A program made the translations under genes and the position numbers. Of a stretch of 64,000 bases of DNA, positions 1-12,388 are shown in pieces. The notes under the pieces were generated by a model. The model was not told the origin of the DNA and searched no databases. It was given only the letters and a program-made list of their open reading frames with translations. Location: assembly GCF_052324685.1 (NCBI RefSeq), contig NC_135218.1, positions 13,865,858 through 13,929,857 on the forward strand. The letters run 5' to 3'. Origin of the DNA: Brachyhypopomus gauderio (Eukaryota; Chordata; Actinopteri; Gymnotiformes; Hypopomidae). How positions within the stretch are numbered: position 1 is the stretch's first letter; each line of letters starts with the position of its first letter.

Positions 1-659
1 GAATGTTATCTTAACACTCCAAAGCATGAACAGTATTTCTTGCCCCACAAATGTTCTCTTCACACCAGACAATGCATGCCCTCTCGCCATGAGTGATGCA
101 CTACAACAGCCCCTTTGGAAAACAACAAGCATTTGAATGAATAATTACTCCATACAGTATTATAGCTGTTAGGTATACAGGTATACACTGTATACAAAGT
201 GGAATGCCTGAGATGATGTCAGAAAATGGGAAATAAATGTTTTTAAATGTTCCTCATATACTCTGTCAAATTGTACACACACACTGCAAGTGAGTGAGGG
301 CTTAGTGGAACAAATTTGTAGACCATTTATAGCCTGCTGTCATTTAACTGGATAAGATTTCTTCCTCTCAACATAATCTCTAGTTCTTTTAGCCAGTATA
401 AGACACTTCTTATGTAATCTCTTCTTAGTGCTACCTGGAAACACTGCCCTCTGGGGTGAAGCAAACAAACATTTGCTTTAACTAGAAAGTGATTTAATGA
501 ACTGAGTCAACTGAAAAATTTGCAAGAAGTGTCATTTTTTCATGTAACAATTTTTTAAGTCAGTGTTTAATGTGTAAATCGGTACAGCTTATCTTTGACT
601 CAGTATGTGTCACTAACATTCATACATATACACACACACACACACACACACCACCACCA
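1..659. other. AT-rich intergenic stretch, no gene
   Basis: I see no coding exon, RNA gene or clear mobile element here. A short (CA)n run followed by CAC repeats lies at about 628-660. Confidence 0.5.
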
Positions 660-669
660 CCTCACTCCA

Positions 670-1135
670 GGACGAGCTAGACACATTTTACGCATGTGCT
701 TAGGTCGATGATGCTGGACTCCCTGAAAGACACCCTGCCTCCTGCTGAGGAAAAGGCACCTCCGTGGCTAATGAGCACAGTTCCTCTACATGAATATACA
801 CTTGCCAAGCAGCAGGTCCAGATGGCATATCTCAGACATGTGCTTAAAGAACGTGCAGTTCAGTTCACTGGAGTATTCACTGACATTTTCTACCTAACAC
901 TCTCACTGTCTCTGTGTCCAGTGTGTTTCAAATAGCTATTGTACCAGTACCAAAAGACAAACACCATAACCTGTCTGAATGACTGGCACCCTGTAGTTCT
1001 TACCTCTATTAAAAGCAAGTGCTCTGAGAACCCAAGGAGCAGGAACTGTGCCCATTACCTTCTGTGGTCTACCATCAATGTGTGATTTCAAAAGTGTCTT
1101 GAAATCACTGTTTATGGTTAGACTAAGACTTTGCA
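670..1135 (+). pseudogene. LINE reverse-transcriptase remnant (L2/Rex-like)
   Basis: Translation of the + strand gives broken pieces that follow the order of a fish L2/Rex-type reverse transcriptase. A stretch reading GVFTDIFYLTLSLSLCPVCF at about 868-932 is followed, after a stop, by a PVPK-like piece and then LNDWHPVVLTSI, the usual NDYRPVALTS motif. In-frame stops and missing flanks show it is dead. It resembles the family of the minus-strand copy at about 41.2-42.0 kb. The assignment rests on motif order alone. Confidence 0.6.
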
Positions 1136-1595
1136 AATGTTACCAGTAAAAAAAAAAACTAATATTTTACAAACTATCCTTGTTTTCCACCACCTTTAAT
1201 TTTTTTTTATAAAAAGCAGCTCGCTCTCCAATCAGCAGCCCGCCTTGTCCTCGTGTAAAAAAGAAAGGCTGCAACTTCCAAAAAAAAAAAAAAAGCTAGC
1301 TAACCAGGAAATAAAGTCTTCCGATATGTATCTTGTAACACGGCCACTTATTTTCAGTAAACCATTCTTTCGGACCAGCATGTGAAAACGGATACTTGCT
1401 GTCTAATCAATCGTGAGTTAATCAGCTTCTCAGCAGTCCACCGTGTTTTAGACCTGCTGTGGGGGGTCCAGCATTTCTCGTCTCGTTAGCGTTTCAGACG
1501 CATCTAAAACTTGACGTTAAAACCTTTTCGGTTACTTCCTTCACAAATGTTGTGAAATCCACGTATGTTTCTATCAGAAAGACACGTCCTGGTAG
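1136..1595. promoter_or_regulatory. 5' flank of the PLCXD gene
   Basis: This interval between the LINE remnant and the PLCXD start codon holds poly-A and poly-T runs and no coding signal. It must contain the promoter and 5' UTR of the gene. I see no convincing TATA box, so the exact start is not placed. Confidence 0.35.
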
Positions 1596-3323
1596 ATGGC
1601 GCCGATTTTAGAGAATGACAATAACAACGAAGACTGGATGTCCACTTTACCCGAAGAACTGTGGGACGTTCCTTTAACCAACTTGGCTATACCAGGTGTG
1701 ATATTGCCTTTTTAATCTTATAGTCGTCGACCAGTTGTCAGTGACTATGTCAGTGACATTCTTAACTATGTCTGTTTACCTGACACATTCTTCCACTCAG
1801 GTAGTCACGATGCAATGAGCTACTGCCTGGATATTGGCTCTCCACTGGTCAGATCAGAATCTGATACCTTTAGGCTCCTGGATAGAGTTTTTTACTGTTT
1901 CACTCGCCCAATCATTTACAAATGGGCCACTACACAGGCAAGTGTATATGCACAACTGAAAATATGACAATGTAAATTCAACACAATCGCATGATGTATG
2001 GACATGTTAGACACAGTATGCTTTAAAAAATTGATTGTTTTATTCTAACAATAGATAAAAAGCATTTTGGATCAGCTGCAAACAGGAGTTCGATACTTTG
2101 ACCTTCGAATTGCTCACAAACAAGGTGACACTTCAAATGATCTTTACTTCACTCATGTCATCTACACCCAGCTCACTGTTGTGGTAAGTGTGTGTTGCCC
2201 TGCTTGTGTTTCTTACCAGTCTAATGTATAGCTTAATTACTGCAAAATGAACGGAGATCAGTTCTGGTCACTTTTCCACAATGTTTTGCAGGAAACTCTA
2301 CAAATGGTTGCTACTTGGCTCACAGCTCACCCCAAAGAGATCGTCATCCTGGCCTGTAGTCACTTTGAAGGCATGAGTGAAATACTACATGAGGAATTTA
2401 TTTATTCACTAAAAAAAATATTTGGCTCTAAACTGTGCCCTCACAAAGTAAGTGGTGGATTAGAAACCATGTTTTTTTCACAATCAAGCAGTGCTATCTT
2501 TTAGGTATTGAGAAAAGTGTATATTCTAATTTGAATGTTTTGTATGAGTTATTTCCTTTTATTCATTGTGTTCTCCTGTCTCATTAGGCTGATGTCACCT
2601 TGCGTGGCCTGTGGTTGTCCGGCTATCAGGTAGTACTGTCCTATGATGACCAGGCAGCAGAAATCCATAACGAACTGTGGCCTGAAATTCCTTACTGGTG
2701 GGCAAACAAGGATAATGCTGACCAACTCCTCCAGTATCTCAACTGGAAGAAAGACGTTGGCCGTCCAGGTCTGGGACAAGTATTTGAATTAGTCTCATTA
2801 TGTGACCAATCGGTACTCTATAAACTTCTATTTTTCATGTTCTTTTTGATGGCTTCTTTGACTTTGTAGCTTAAAGACACTTGACAGATTTTCTAATGAA
2901 GACAAATATAGTGAGATCGGCTGGCATGGTGAATGGTACCTAAATTAATTTTGTAAGCCCTGCTCAATGTCACCATTGTCATTTAAAAGTGATGCTGCAA
3001 AACACAAATTGGGACATCTTTAACAATAACCATTTGTTGGTCTTTGAGTATCTGCTTCTTGTACCGTCTGTACAGATGGCTTCTTTGTAGCTGGCCTGAA
3101 CTTAACTGCAGACCGATGTTTCATGACATCAAACCCACACCTGTCCCTGAAGTCCTTGACTCTGGAGAACTGGGAGTGTGTGAGGAGATGGCTGGAGGAT
3201 CAGAAACCTGGAGGTGACTCCATGAGCCTCAACATCATTGCAGGAGACTTTGTTGGGCCTGTCCCATTCTGCTCAGTTGTAATTGGCCTTAACAAAAAAC
3301 TACTGAAACAAAATGGTCACTGA
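1596..3323 (+). CDS. plcxd1: PI-PLC X domain-containing protein (PLCXD, probably PLCXD1)
   Basis: Six exons: 1596-1695, 1801-1937, 2055-2183, 2292-2447, 2588-2768 and 3076-3323. Joined they give 951 nt, 316 residues plus stop, close to the roughly 320 of the family. The protein is one phosphatidylinositol-specific phospholipase C X domain. The two catalytic histidines are visible in GSHDAMSY (about H36) and in YFTHVIY (about H113). There is no Y, C2 or PH domain and no signal peptide, as expected for this atypical PLC family, whose substrate and role are poorly defined. The start is the first ATG, in a good context. Intron 2 appears to use a GC donor (CAG|gcaagt). The convergent neighbour is GTPBP6, the same pair as PLCXD1-GTPBP6 in the human PAR1, which favours PLCXD1 over PLCXD2 or PLCXD3. 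A poly(A) signal AATAAA lies at 3773-3778. Confidence 0.93.
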
Positions 3324-3859
3324 TGGCAGATCATTTAAGATTTTATTTGGGTTTCATTTAATCAGAGGGGTAATCCAACTTTGACTTGCATTGTGAAAGT
3401 GAAATTGTCAATGTGGGTGTTGAAAACTGTTGCTGTAATTTGTCTAAGTTAAAAGTAATAATTTGAGACAAGTAATTCTGGAAGACTGTACTTCAAGCTT
3501 CCTCATTTTAGCTACGTAAATAGCACTGGAACCATGAAAAAGGAAGTTTCATATGTAGCTTTTCAAAATTTGCTTTAAATGGTCAAGATGATGGCGGCTG
3601 TATTTAAACATACCTCAGCATTACTTTATTGGAGACACGGAGAATGAGATTTGCATATAGTCACTGTCATATCGTCACTGGTATCTGGTCACTTTATGGC
3701 TCAACTTTGTACACACACTTTGTATACACTATTTTACAATGAATGCGTGGATTGGTTTAAATTTGTTTTATAAATAAATATATACCATGCTATTTCCCCA
3801 GGGTGTAATTGACTTCAAAAATAGACAGTTATTCTGGCTCAGAGTCAGACCGTCTGTTG
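3324..3859. other. Convergent 3' UTR region of PLCXD and GTPBP6
   Basis: About 540 bp separate the two stop codons of this tail-to-tail pair. An AATAAA on the + strand at 3773-3778 probably ends the PLCXD transcript. TTTATT words on the + strand (for example near 3340 and 3626) are possible minus-strand signals for GTPBP6, so the two 3' UTRs may overlap. No other gene is visible. Confidence 0.5.
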
Positions 3860-6800
3860 CTAAGTGACCTGAAAAAGCTTCCTGTAGCGGCCATATGCAG
3901 CAGCACTGATGATCACCTTGACGCTGGCAGTACAGTCATCTTCAGCGTCATATACCTCCTGAACAGTAGCTTCCTTGTACAGCCACCTGCACATAAACAC
4001 ACATGTACAAACTCATTTCCCCCCTAGGGTTGTATGTACAAACTAGTGGGACATCGGTAGCCCCAGTGATTTACATGTCAACTCACCCTAACTGAGGGCT
4101 GTTGAGCTGCACTTTGAGAATCATGGTCTGTTTCCCAGTCAACTTCACAACAGCTTCTTCAACTCTGTGCTTTAACTCATCCAAGCCCAACTCTTCCAGG
4201 GCTGATACAGGCACCACCCCTGGCTCGCTTGGCACGTAGCTAATCGAACATATAAACGAAAAGTTCTTACTTGCAACACAATTAAAGCTTCAGGCCTTAT
4301 GACCTGGTCATACTGGTGAGGTCTTACCCTTCAACGAGGTCAATCTTGTTGTGCACCTCTATTATGGAGTTCATGAGTCTCTCTGGTATCTGAAGGTTCT
4401 TTAGAACGTTTAACACATTGACCTTTTGGTTGACAGTCTCTGGGTGATTAATGTCCCTCACATGAACAATGAGATCCTGATAAAGGAAAGAGGATATCAG
4501 AATATACTGGGATGCATTTTATAATCTTTCATTTGGTGATATTCACTGAAATATTTGCCTCCATAACTGATCCTTCAGGTTCTCTAGGTACGTACGGAGA
4601 GTGCCACTTCCTCTAGTGTCGTGGAAAAAGAGTCTATGAGCTGGTGAGGTAGCTGGGAGAGGAAGCCAATTGTGTCCACATACAGTACAGTCATGTAACT
4701 GGGCAGCTGCCCTGCGTGTACAGTGATATCCAGAGTAGCAAAAAGCTGATCTTTCGGCTGAAGACCAGATTCCCCCGTCAGCGCTTTGATCAGCGTGGTC
4801 TTACCTAAGGAGACAAAACCAGCCATGTGTTCACTGGTCCAAACGCACTTCACCTGATGTTCAAACCTGATTCCACAGAGTTGGCCACAGGTTAGGCCAA
4901 AGGGAGCCGGCATCTCACCACAGTTGGTGTAACCCAAGACGGAGACGATGGGAATGTCTTTGTGCTTGCGCTGCGAGCGGAGCAGGTGTCTCTTCTTTCT
5001 CAGACACTCTAGAGCAGTGCGGATTTTCAGCTCTCGCTCCTTCAGAAGTCTCTGCTGTATCTCGTAGAGAGTTTCACCTGCGGGAGCCACGAGGGACGAT
5101 ACCAGTCTTACCCCAGGAAGGAGGGTGAATGTGGCGTGACTGTTCAGACTTCAAGTGAAGCACAGGCTCTTACCTGAACCCATGATATACCTTGAACCTC
5201 CACCTTGCTGGTCCAAGTTTGCTACTTCATTCTTTAATCGTGATCTTTGGAGAACAAAGAGAAAAAAATGGTGGTGTTTTAAATGCTTTAAAAACCGATG
5301 AGTTTTACTTATAATATTAACAACCGATAATGATAATAATTATATGACTATTTCAAACTCAGCTTTCTGCCTTTGGGCAGTAACAGAAAGAGCATTCACA
5401 CCTCAGCAGTGGAATCTCTGCCAAGGAAATCTGCAGTTTGGCTTCTTTTGTTCTGGCATTGCGGCGGAAAATGTGTAAAACCAGAGAGTATCTGTCGAAC
5501 ACTTTCATGCCCCATTCATCCTGCAGCTCCCTCTTAAACAACATCAGAGCAGGAACCATCACTTCAGAGCACCCGTCCTTCCTTACAACTCTTTGTACAG
5601 AATTACAATGTCAGGGATGAATTAAAACCAAAATATTATAGGGCTTAAGGCATGCGTGGAAAACTGAAACTATCATTAGGAGTAATGACGTATTTAATGT
5701 TTAATCAGATTACACCATCTGGCACATATTCATTTCAAGTTAAATTAACCTGAACAGAAAGCACAGGGTACAGCATAAATATTAATTAGACCATGTGTGG
5801 GTCTCCATAGCTTGAAATATGGTTTTGTATAAACCTGTATTTGTACAAAATGTAGATTTACCAGCCTTGAAACCACAGTAAAGAACAATTAAAGCATACA
5901 ATCATTTAAGTTATATGAATTGTTAAGTTAGCACCATGAATATCCGTGAACTTAACTAGCTCATGTGTGATGTGGCAGGGTGCCAACACTCACCTCAGAC
6001 ACTGGCGAGAGGCGCTCCACGTTCATGAAAACTGCTGTGATACCAGATGTTCTTCTGATTCTCTCTACACGAACGTATCAGACTTGAGGGAATATTGTCC
6101 TTCACGTATTAAATAACAAGTCAACCTGACCAAACAAGAAGGGTGCATTGAATACCTGTGAGGATCTGGAAATTTCCCTTGCCAAAAATTCTCTTCTTTT
6201 CTGGTGTTTTGGTAGAGAGAATTATCTTGTCAACAACTGTCCAGTTCTGTAAGGTGTTCACCAGACCAACAGCCTCTGCCATTTGGAGATCAGCTTAAAC
6301 ACAACAAAGAGACACATTTTTTCCCCCCCATCATAGGCAAATTGTCTCTGATAATACTATATATTGTTGCAACCTGCACAGACATGGACAGGTGTCTAGA
6401 AAATATCAGTGCTATAAAAAGCAGAAAAGTAAATTCATACCTTTATTAAAATTTTTGCTATTAGTAGAGGTGTTTAATGATGTTTAATGGTCATCGTTAA
6501 GGCAAATCTAATTAAAAGTGTTGAATCTAATCTTAGTTATGCATACCTAAAGAATCTAATTACCTACAGCATCAGAATGATCAGACTCCTTGGTTTACTG
6601 GGATTAATACCTGTCGTCAGACGTTGCTTTTTCTGTCCCCATTTGACATCAGGATGAACAATGAAGACCCTGTGGTCCCCTTCACCTAAGTCTGTGGGGA
6701 CCTGCTGCTGGAAGAGCTCTTCCACCTCCATGTCATCAATGAAATCCTCTTCATTCTCAGGACTGCCCATGCTTCCAAACCCAGAACTGGCATCTTTGTT

Positions 6801-7070
6801 CTTGGATTTACAAAAACTCACTGAAAAGTCCCTGTTTGGCAAATATGGCTGCAGTGATTTCATAAATCCATAACCTCTGTGTGCACCATTTGATCCCTGG
6901 TATGAACATGGCAACGGTGTATTTAATTTAAGGTGTTTCGGTTGATATGATGTGCATGTAACTAAATTCGCAATGCTGTTTTGCGTTGTCCACAGTGAAC
7001 ATCTCTTCCAAGTAAAACTGCATATCGTGAACACGTGTTTCCCCACAATACTGTATTTAGCAGGATTCAT
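3860..7070 (-). CDS. gtpbp6: GTP-binding protein 6 (HflX family GTPase)
   Basis: Read on the minus strand, about ten exons encode an HflX-type GTPase. Approximate spans are 7070-6611, 6293-6156, 6064-5994, ~5580-5402, ~5243-5175, 5078-4918, 4804-4598, ~4478-4328, ~4238-4087 and ~3990-3860 (stop). Exon 1 gives a basic, Ser/Thr-rich N terminus consistent with mitochondrial import, then an acidic stretch. The HflX N-terminal domain and a basic coiled linker (RLLKERELKIRTALECLRKK) follow. The G domain shows a P-loop split across two exons (GYTNCG|KTTLIKAL), G3 as VDTIGFLSQLP and G4 as HNKIDL. The C terminus (VKVIISAAAYGRYRKLF) is typical of GTPBP6. Human GTPBP6 acts in mitochondrial ribosome assembly and recycling. 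I see no frame break. The acceptor of exon 4 (5580 area) is the least certain boundary. Confidence 0.92.
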
Positions 7071-7691
7071 GGCTTTCTTTCGATGTTAGTCCATATCAAA
7101 ATCCAACTCGAGTCTTATTTAACATAATCGAGAGAGAACAGAAAAATATAAGTAGCAATTGCTTAACATAAACGCTTTTTAAAATAAACGCATGTGGGGT
7201 AAATGTACTATTTGCATTTAAAACCACCAGATGTAACTATCAAACCTCCCTCTGTTTTGAAACTTCTCTGTAACCGTGTTCGTACTTCTTCACTTCGATA
7301 AGAGAAGGTAGGTACAGCAACATCGATGAATCTTCACCGCCACCTATTGGACACTTTTACAATTGTCACTTGATATTTGCCTCATAATACACTTACAAAT
7401 ACACGGGCGCATAGAATAGTGAAAGAACATGCATTTACCGCTAATAAACACTGCTCTGTATAAATTTTTGACAATATATAATTGTCAAAATATCCGTACA
7501 AGTCTAGTTTCGACGGACTTTTATATTGAAAATGTGTTTAGTGTGCGGCCATGTCTGAACTCTTCATCATGTTGTGATTGGTTCCCTCTCCGCCTGCACT
7601 GTTAAAGTAGCTTCCTAGCTAGATTTTTTTCTAGTTAAAGTCTGTGACGATTTCTGAAATACGTACTTTAATGTCTAGCATTTTAAAGGCA
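7071..7691. promoter_or_regulatory. Bidirectional promoter between GTPBP6 and NIT2
   Basis: The start codons of gtpbp6 (-) and nit2 (+) are 0.62 kb apart and face away from each other. The interval must hold both 5' UTRs and promoters. A CCAAT-box word (ATTGG, GTGATTGGTTCCC) lies at about 7576-7588, close to the nit2 side. I see no strong TATA box. The bidirectional arrangement is inferred from layout. Confidence 0.55.
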
Positions 7692-10600
7692 ATGTCAAGT
7701 GAGTGAAAAATCTGTTTTTTTTAATGGGACGAATTTGTCTGCGTGCCATTCTGATGTCCGATGATATTTCGGCCTTCCATAATGTGCATGGGTTATTATA
7801 GCTAGATATCCAACTAATGGCACCTGTCATTATCATTTTGATACTTTTAGCTGACTATAATCCATTATATTCTCTCTCTCTCTTAAGCACACTGTTAAAT
7901 TCTAAAAGTCTAATGAACAAATTCCGTTCCCAGAGTTCCGTCTGGCTGTGGTGCAGTTGCGCGTAACTACATCGAAGGCTGAAAACTTGACTCGGACCAA
8001 GAGGTTGGTGCATGAAGCAGCGGGCCAGGGGGCCAAGCTGGTGGTTTTACCCGTGAGTCACCGTGAACCCATAGCCGCACTAGTCTTGGACCATAAACAT
8101 CTACAGTTTGGTTTCTCCTCAATTTAGGAGTGAACATTGACAATTGTACCACTGTTTTTCTTAAGGAGTGCTTCAACTCTCCATATGGGACAGGTTTCTT
8201 TGCAGAATATGCTGAGAAAATCCCAGGAGAATCATCCCAGGCATTGTCAGAGATTGCCAAGGAGTGTGAGATTTACCTAATAGGCGGTAAGAGCTTACAT
8301 TCAATAGGCTACATTACACATAAAGGTATGTTTCTCAAGAGCCTTTGTAGCATTTTGCACAGAAGAAGAGACAGAAGACAGCATTTTTAAAAACATACAT
8401 TAAAACACATGGTCAAGTAAATAAACCTGCGGAGAGGTTCACAGCATTATGGGAGTCCTCTCTGCTTTCTGACCAACCCTCAGCCCAAAGTTCATGATGG
8501 CACATAATTATGATTCACATATTTGTTTTCCAGGTTCTTTTCCAGAGGAGGATGGGGGGAAACTGTTTAACACATGTTCGGTTTTTGGTCCTGATGGTAA
8601 GCTACTGGTCAAACACAGAAAGGTTAGTGTGAGTTACAGATTAGGGGGGGAAACTGCTTCGCATAACTGAAAGTTAGGTTGTAACAGAACATTGGTGCAG
8701 AGATGGTCAACTGCAAGTTGGTCTACATAATTTGTTGACTTATTAACTTACATAAAAATCTAATTTTGTGTGAATCTGTGTATGATAACTCTGAGGTGAT
8801 TGGGGACTTTCTGAAAATGGAGCACTGTCATTGAAGCTACTGCATTTTGTTTCTTATGCCCTAAAATGTTGTCTCCACCTTCTCCCTACAGATCCATCTC
8901 TTTGACATTGATGTTCCTGGGAAAATACGTTTTCAGGAGTCTGAGATACTAAGCCCTGGGAGCAGCTTATCCATTTTTGAAACCCGTGAGTGTTCAGTGT
9001 AGCTGACGCATCATGATTACACTTCTGCTTATGGGATTATTTTAACAATATTCTTAATTTTTCCTTCACAGCATACTGTAAAGTGGGTGTAGGTATTTGT
9101 TATGACATGCGCTTTGCAGAGCTTGCACAGATCTACGCCAAAAGAGGTGAGTTGTGTGAACGGGATTGCAGAATTGGTTGGAGTTGGTAGATTGTTGTGT
9201 GTGGTTCTGTTTTGATCGTACTAGTTGAGTGATTCCTAGGTTGATGGACAGTGGGTGTTTTGTAGAAGTCCAAATGCCCCACAGTCTTTGACAGTGCAGT
9301 TATAACAAACCTGATGTGAGTGTGGAACAAATGAGGGGGGAAGGGGGGGGGGGGTGTTTGATGGATTTGTCAAATGATCTCTGAAAATTGCAGACTGGTT
9401 TAACTTATGGGTTGACTTAGTTTAAAAGAGAATAATGTGAAAAGACTCCATGTTTCCATGGTGTTGGTGTGCAAAAACATTTCAGTATTAGACAGCGAAC
9501 TTTTGGTGGTAACGTTAGAATCAACCAGACTCAGCTTGTAAGGAAAATTGTTGGATAATATTGTCAATACACCCCCTACTTCATGCTCTTTGTAGGCTGT
9601 CAGCTGTTGGTATATCCTGGTGCCTTCAACATGACCACAGGGCCGGCTCACTGGGAGCTGCTACAGAGAGCTCGGTCAGTGCCTGCACTGTGAATCAAAC
9701 TCTGGATTATTCTCTACCATCTCTTTGTATCAAACTGTTGTGTTTCCTTAGTGCGGTGGATAACCAGGTGTACGTGGCCACTGCTTCACCAGCGAGAGAT
9801 GATACAGCCAGCTACGTGGCGTGGGGTCACAGCTCTGTCATCAACCCCTGGTCAGTGCCTTGGGTTATTGGCCAACCGGGTTTAGACACTGATATACGGA
9901 ACTTCAGCAATGTGGTGAGGAATAATCGACTATGGTGGCTGTTTTTATCTCATGCAGGGGTGAGGTGATCACAAAGGCAGGATCTGATGAGGCTATTGTG
10001 TATGCTGATATTGGTAAGTTTTAGTAGTTCTTTAAAACATAAATGTGTCCATTATGAAAACAATTTTTACTTCTTAATTGTAATCATTATATTTAATTTA
10101 TGTAGTATTTTCTTATTGAAATAATACCTGCCGCATTAAGAAATCAGACTACGCCACTTTTGGAATTCATGTTATACCTCAAAAGGCCACAAGTTCATCA
10201 AACCAGGGAACAGCAGGCATTGGCTCCCAACACGTATTATTAAAACATGTATTATTAAAAAGTGAGCGAATATTAGTATTGTTATACTATTACTAATATT
10301 AGTATTAGTATTGTTAACCTTTTAAATCCTGTAAGGCGCTTTGTGACAACATGTGTTGTGAAAAGCGCTATACAAATAAACTTTGATTGATTGATTGATT
10401 GATATTACAATTTTATTTCAAAATGTTAAAATAGCTTAGCCAACTATAAAATCCAGGATATAATAGTCATATCAGGGATTGGACAGCAGGGGGATGCAGA
10501 CTTTCCAGCTTCCAAAAACTGCAGTCAATGGGCTAAAATAACTAAGGCTTAGTTACTAAGCCAATCTCAGCCACTTCCAAGGCGGATGACCACCATAGTG

Positions 10601-11477
10601 AAGGCACACCACCACTCTGAAAAGAAACCTTCCCACCTGAAGCACTCAGTGCTGGAAAAGAAAATGCAACAAAGAAAATGCAAATATGAATCAAACTGCT
10701 CACCAGTAAGCCCTTGAAACAGTCCTCTCATGGCTTCCCAGGAGGGGAAGCGTAAATGTTTTGCATACATTTGACATAGAACCTTGTCACATTGTCACAC
10801 AAGAGCTAAAAGTAGGCAAAGAGAACCATATCAAACATATAAGACTTATTAGTCATTTATGTATTGAGGAAAGTGATTTAAAGTTACATATCTGAGTGGC
10901 AAAACAAAGTGAACCATTGCTTTCGGTATCTGGTGTGACCCCCTTATGCAGCGCTAACGGCATATAAACATTTCTGCTAATTGTTGATTAGTCATTTGTT
11001 TGATTTGGTTCTCTTGGAACATGCTGCTGTGACGACTGTTCACGCCTGGCACTCCCATTGCGAAAGGCAGGGAAAATGACGTTTGTGGACGCCACATGTA
11101 AACACATGCCTCAGGGCACAGTGCAGGGAGGCTCCTCGGGAGTGAATCAACAAACCGTATTTTCCCAAGGACATTTAAACACAGCGCTCTGTGGTTAATA
11201 GGACAATCAGGAAGCGAAATAAAGCCCCAGAAAGAAATGATATTGTAAGGTAAATCTTAACTTGCCACAGTAATTAGTCATTTATTTCAGGACATTTCAA
11301 TTGGCAAGACGTGGCTGTTTAACACCAGTTTCTGCTGTTTGCTTCAGTGTGTTTGCAGAGAAATATGTTCTTTCTCTTACAGACCTGCAGTACTTAGCCG
11401 ATGTGCGCCAGCAGATTCCAATCACAAGGCAAAAACGTGACGATTTATACACGGTCAGTGCTGTTCATGAGGGATGA
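7692..11477 (+). CDS. nit2: Omega-amidase NIT2 (nitrilase family)
   Basis: Ten exons: 7692-7698, 7934-8052, 8166-8286, 8534-8622, 8892-8985, 9072-9146, 9596-9674, 9752-9850, 9958-10013 and 11383-11477. Joined they give 834 nt, 277 residues plus stop, the normal NIT2 length. Exon 1 is only seven bases (MS plus one base) and splices to make [11 protein letters not shown]. The nitrilase catalytic triad is visible at the expected places: Glu43 in [10 protein letters not shown], Lys112 at the exon 4/5 joint ([14 protein letters not shown]) and Cys153 in [13 protein letters not shown]2 hydrolyses alpha-ketoglutaramate and alpha-ketosuccinamate, the omega-amides made by glutamine and asparagine transaminases, in cytosol and mitochondria. 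The 1.37 kb last intron carries a retroposon tail. A poly(A) signal AATAAA is at 11768-11773. Confidence 0.96.
10316..10402 (+). repeat. 5'-truncated retroposon tail with (TTGA)n end
   Basis: An 85-90 bp piece in nit2 intron 9 ends in GAAAAGCGCTATACAAATAA, then CTTTGATTGA and more TTGA repeats. The same sequence, in reverse orientation and much longer, is found inside the large transposon at 54205-54890, so this is a 5'-truncated copy of that family. The microsatellite tail and truncation pattern fit LINE-mediated retroposition. I cannot tell SINE from LINE 3' end. Confidence 0.75.
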
Positions 11478-12072
11478 GCTGCAATCAAGAAGAGATCTGG
11501 ACACTTACGTAATGATGTCACAGCTGAGGACAAACCGTCTGTCTGCTGGACTTTGTTCTACTGGACAGTGACTGTCAAGGGACTGAGATTTAAGCGCTAT
11601 CTACAGAAAGTGCTTGAAAGTGATTTTCCCCCTCACTTATGTCAGATCAGTTTTATTCTTTATTATTTCATTATTTTTCTCAGCACATAAATTCTTTGCA
11701 ATAGACCATTATTTACCTCAATGGGTAATCTGAATAAGTGCTCAGATATTATGATCTTCCACATTGAAATAAATTTGTTTATATATATAACTATAGTACG
11801 TGAGTTTTGAGTGATGAGCCACAAGTGTTTCTGGTATATCCTGATCAGTTTCAGCTAGTAACTCAACCCTTGGTCCAACTATACTCAAAGTTAACCACCT
11901 AGTATTTTATACATAGCAACAATGAACACATTTAATATTTCCTCATGTGCTGTAATATTATTTTTGTTATACATTAGTTATAATCCTGTCCTTTAAAGCA
12001 CAGTTGAATGTATTCTTATGCTAAGAGATTAGTTCTGATTTGGAATTAATGAATACAGTTCAGCAGTGAAAG
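11478..12072. other. NIT2 3' UTR and intergenic space
   Basis: This begins with the nit2 3' UTR, with a likely poly(A) signal AATAAA at 11768-11773. The remainder up to the solo LTR is AT-rich and shows no gene. Confidence 0.55.
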
Positions 12073-12388
12073 TGTAATGCGAGGAGGGGTGAAACGGGAT
12101 ACCAGGCAGAGAACGTTCTTTGGACATATAACGTTTATTTGACATCAAACGGGCACCCGCTACCTAGAATCAAACAAAGAATGCAGACAACACATATGTT
12201 TAAATTCAGTGATGCTAACTAGATTGCAATATATAATGCTGACAAAACGAGACAGGTGCAATGAAAAACACGAATAACACAGACAACACATGAACACACA
12301 CCAAGACATACACAGAATTGACCATATATGGGCGAACGTAAGTACATGGACACACCCGAAGGGAGGGGTCAGGGGCTGTACCGTGATA
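12073..12388 (-). mobile_element. Solo LTR-like element
   Basis: About 316 bp bounded by TGTAATGC on the left and CCGTGATA on the right. On the minus strand it begins with a GC-rich block containing CCCCTCCCTTCGGGTGTG, related to the LTR start of the miniature element at 38.4 kb and the LTR at 63.6 kb. It contains AATAAACG on the minus strand as a poly(A) signal near 12130. Only one LTR is present and no internal region is visible. The flanking 5-mers (GAAAG and GAGTG) match poorly, so the target duplication has decayed or the ends are off by a few bases. Confidence 0.6.
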
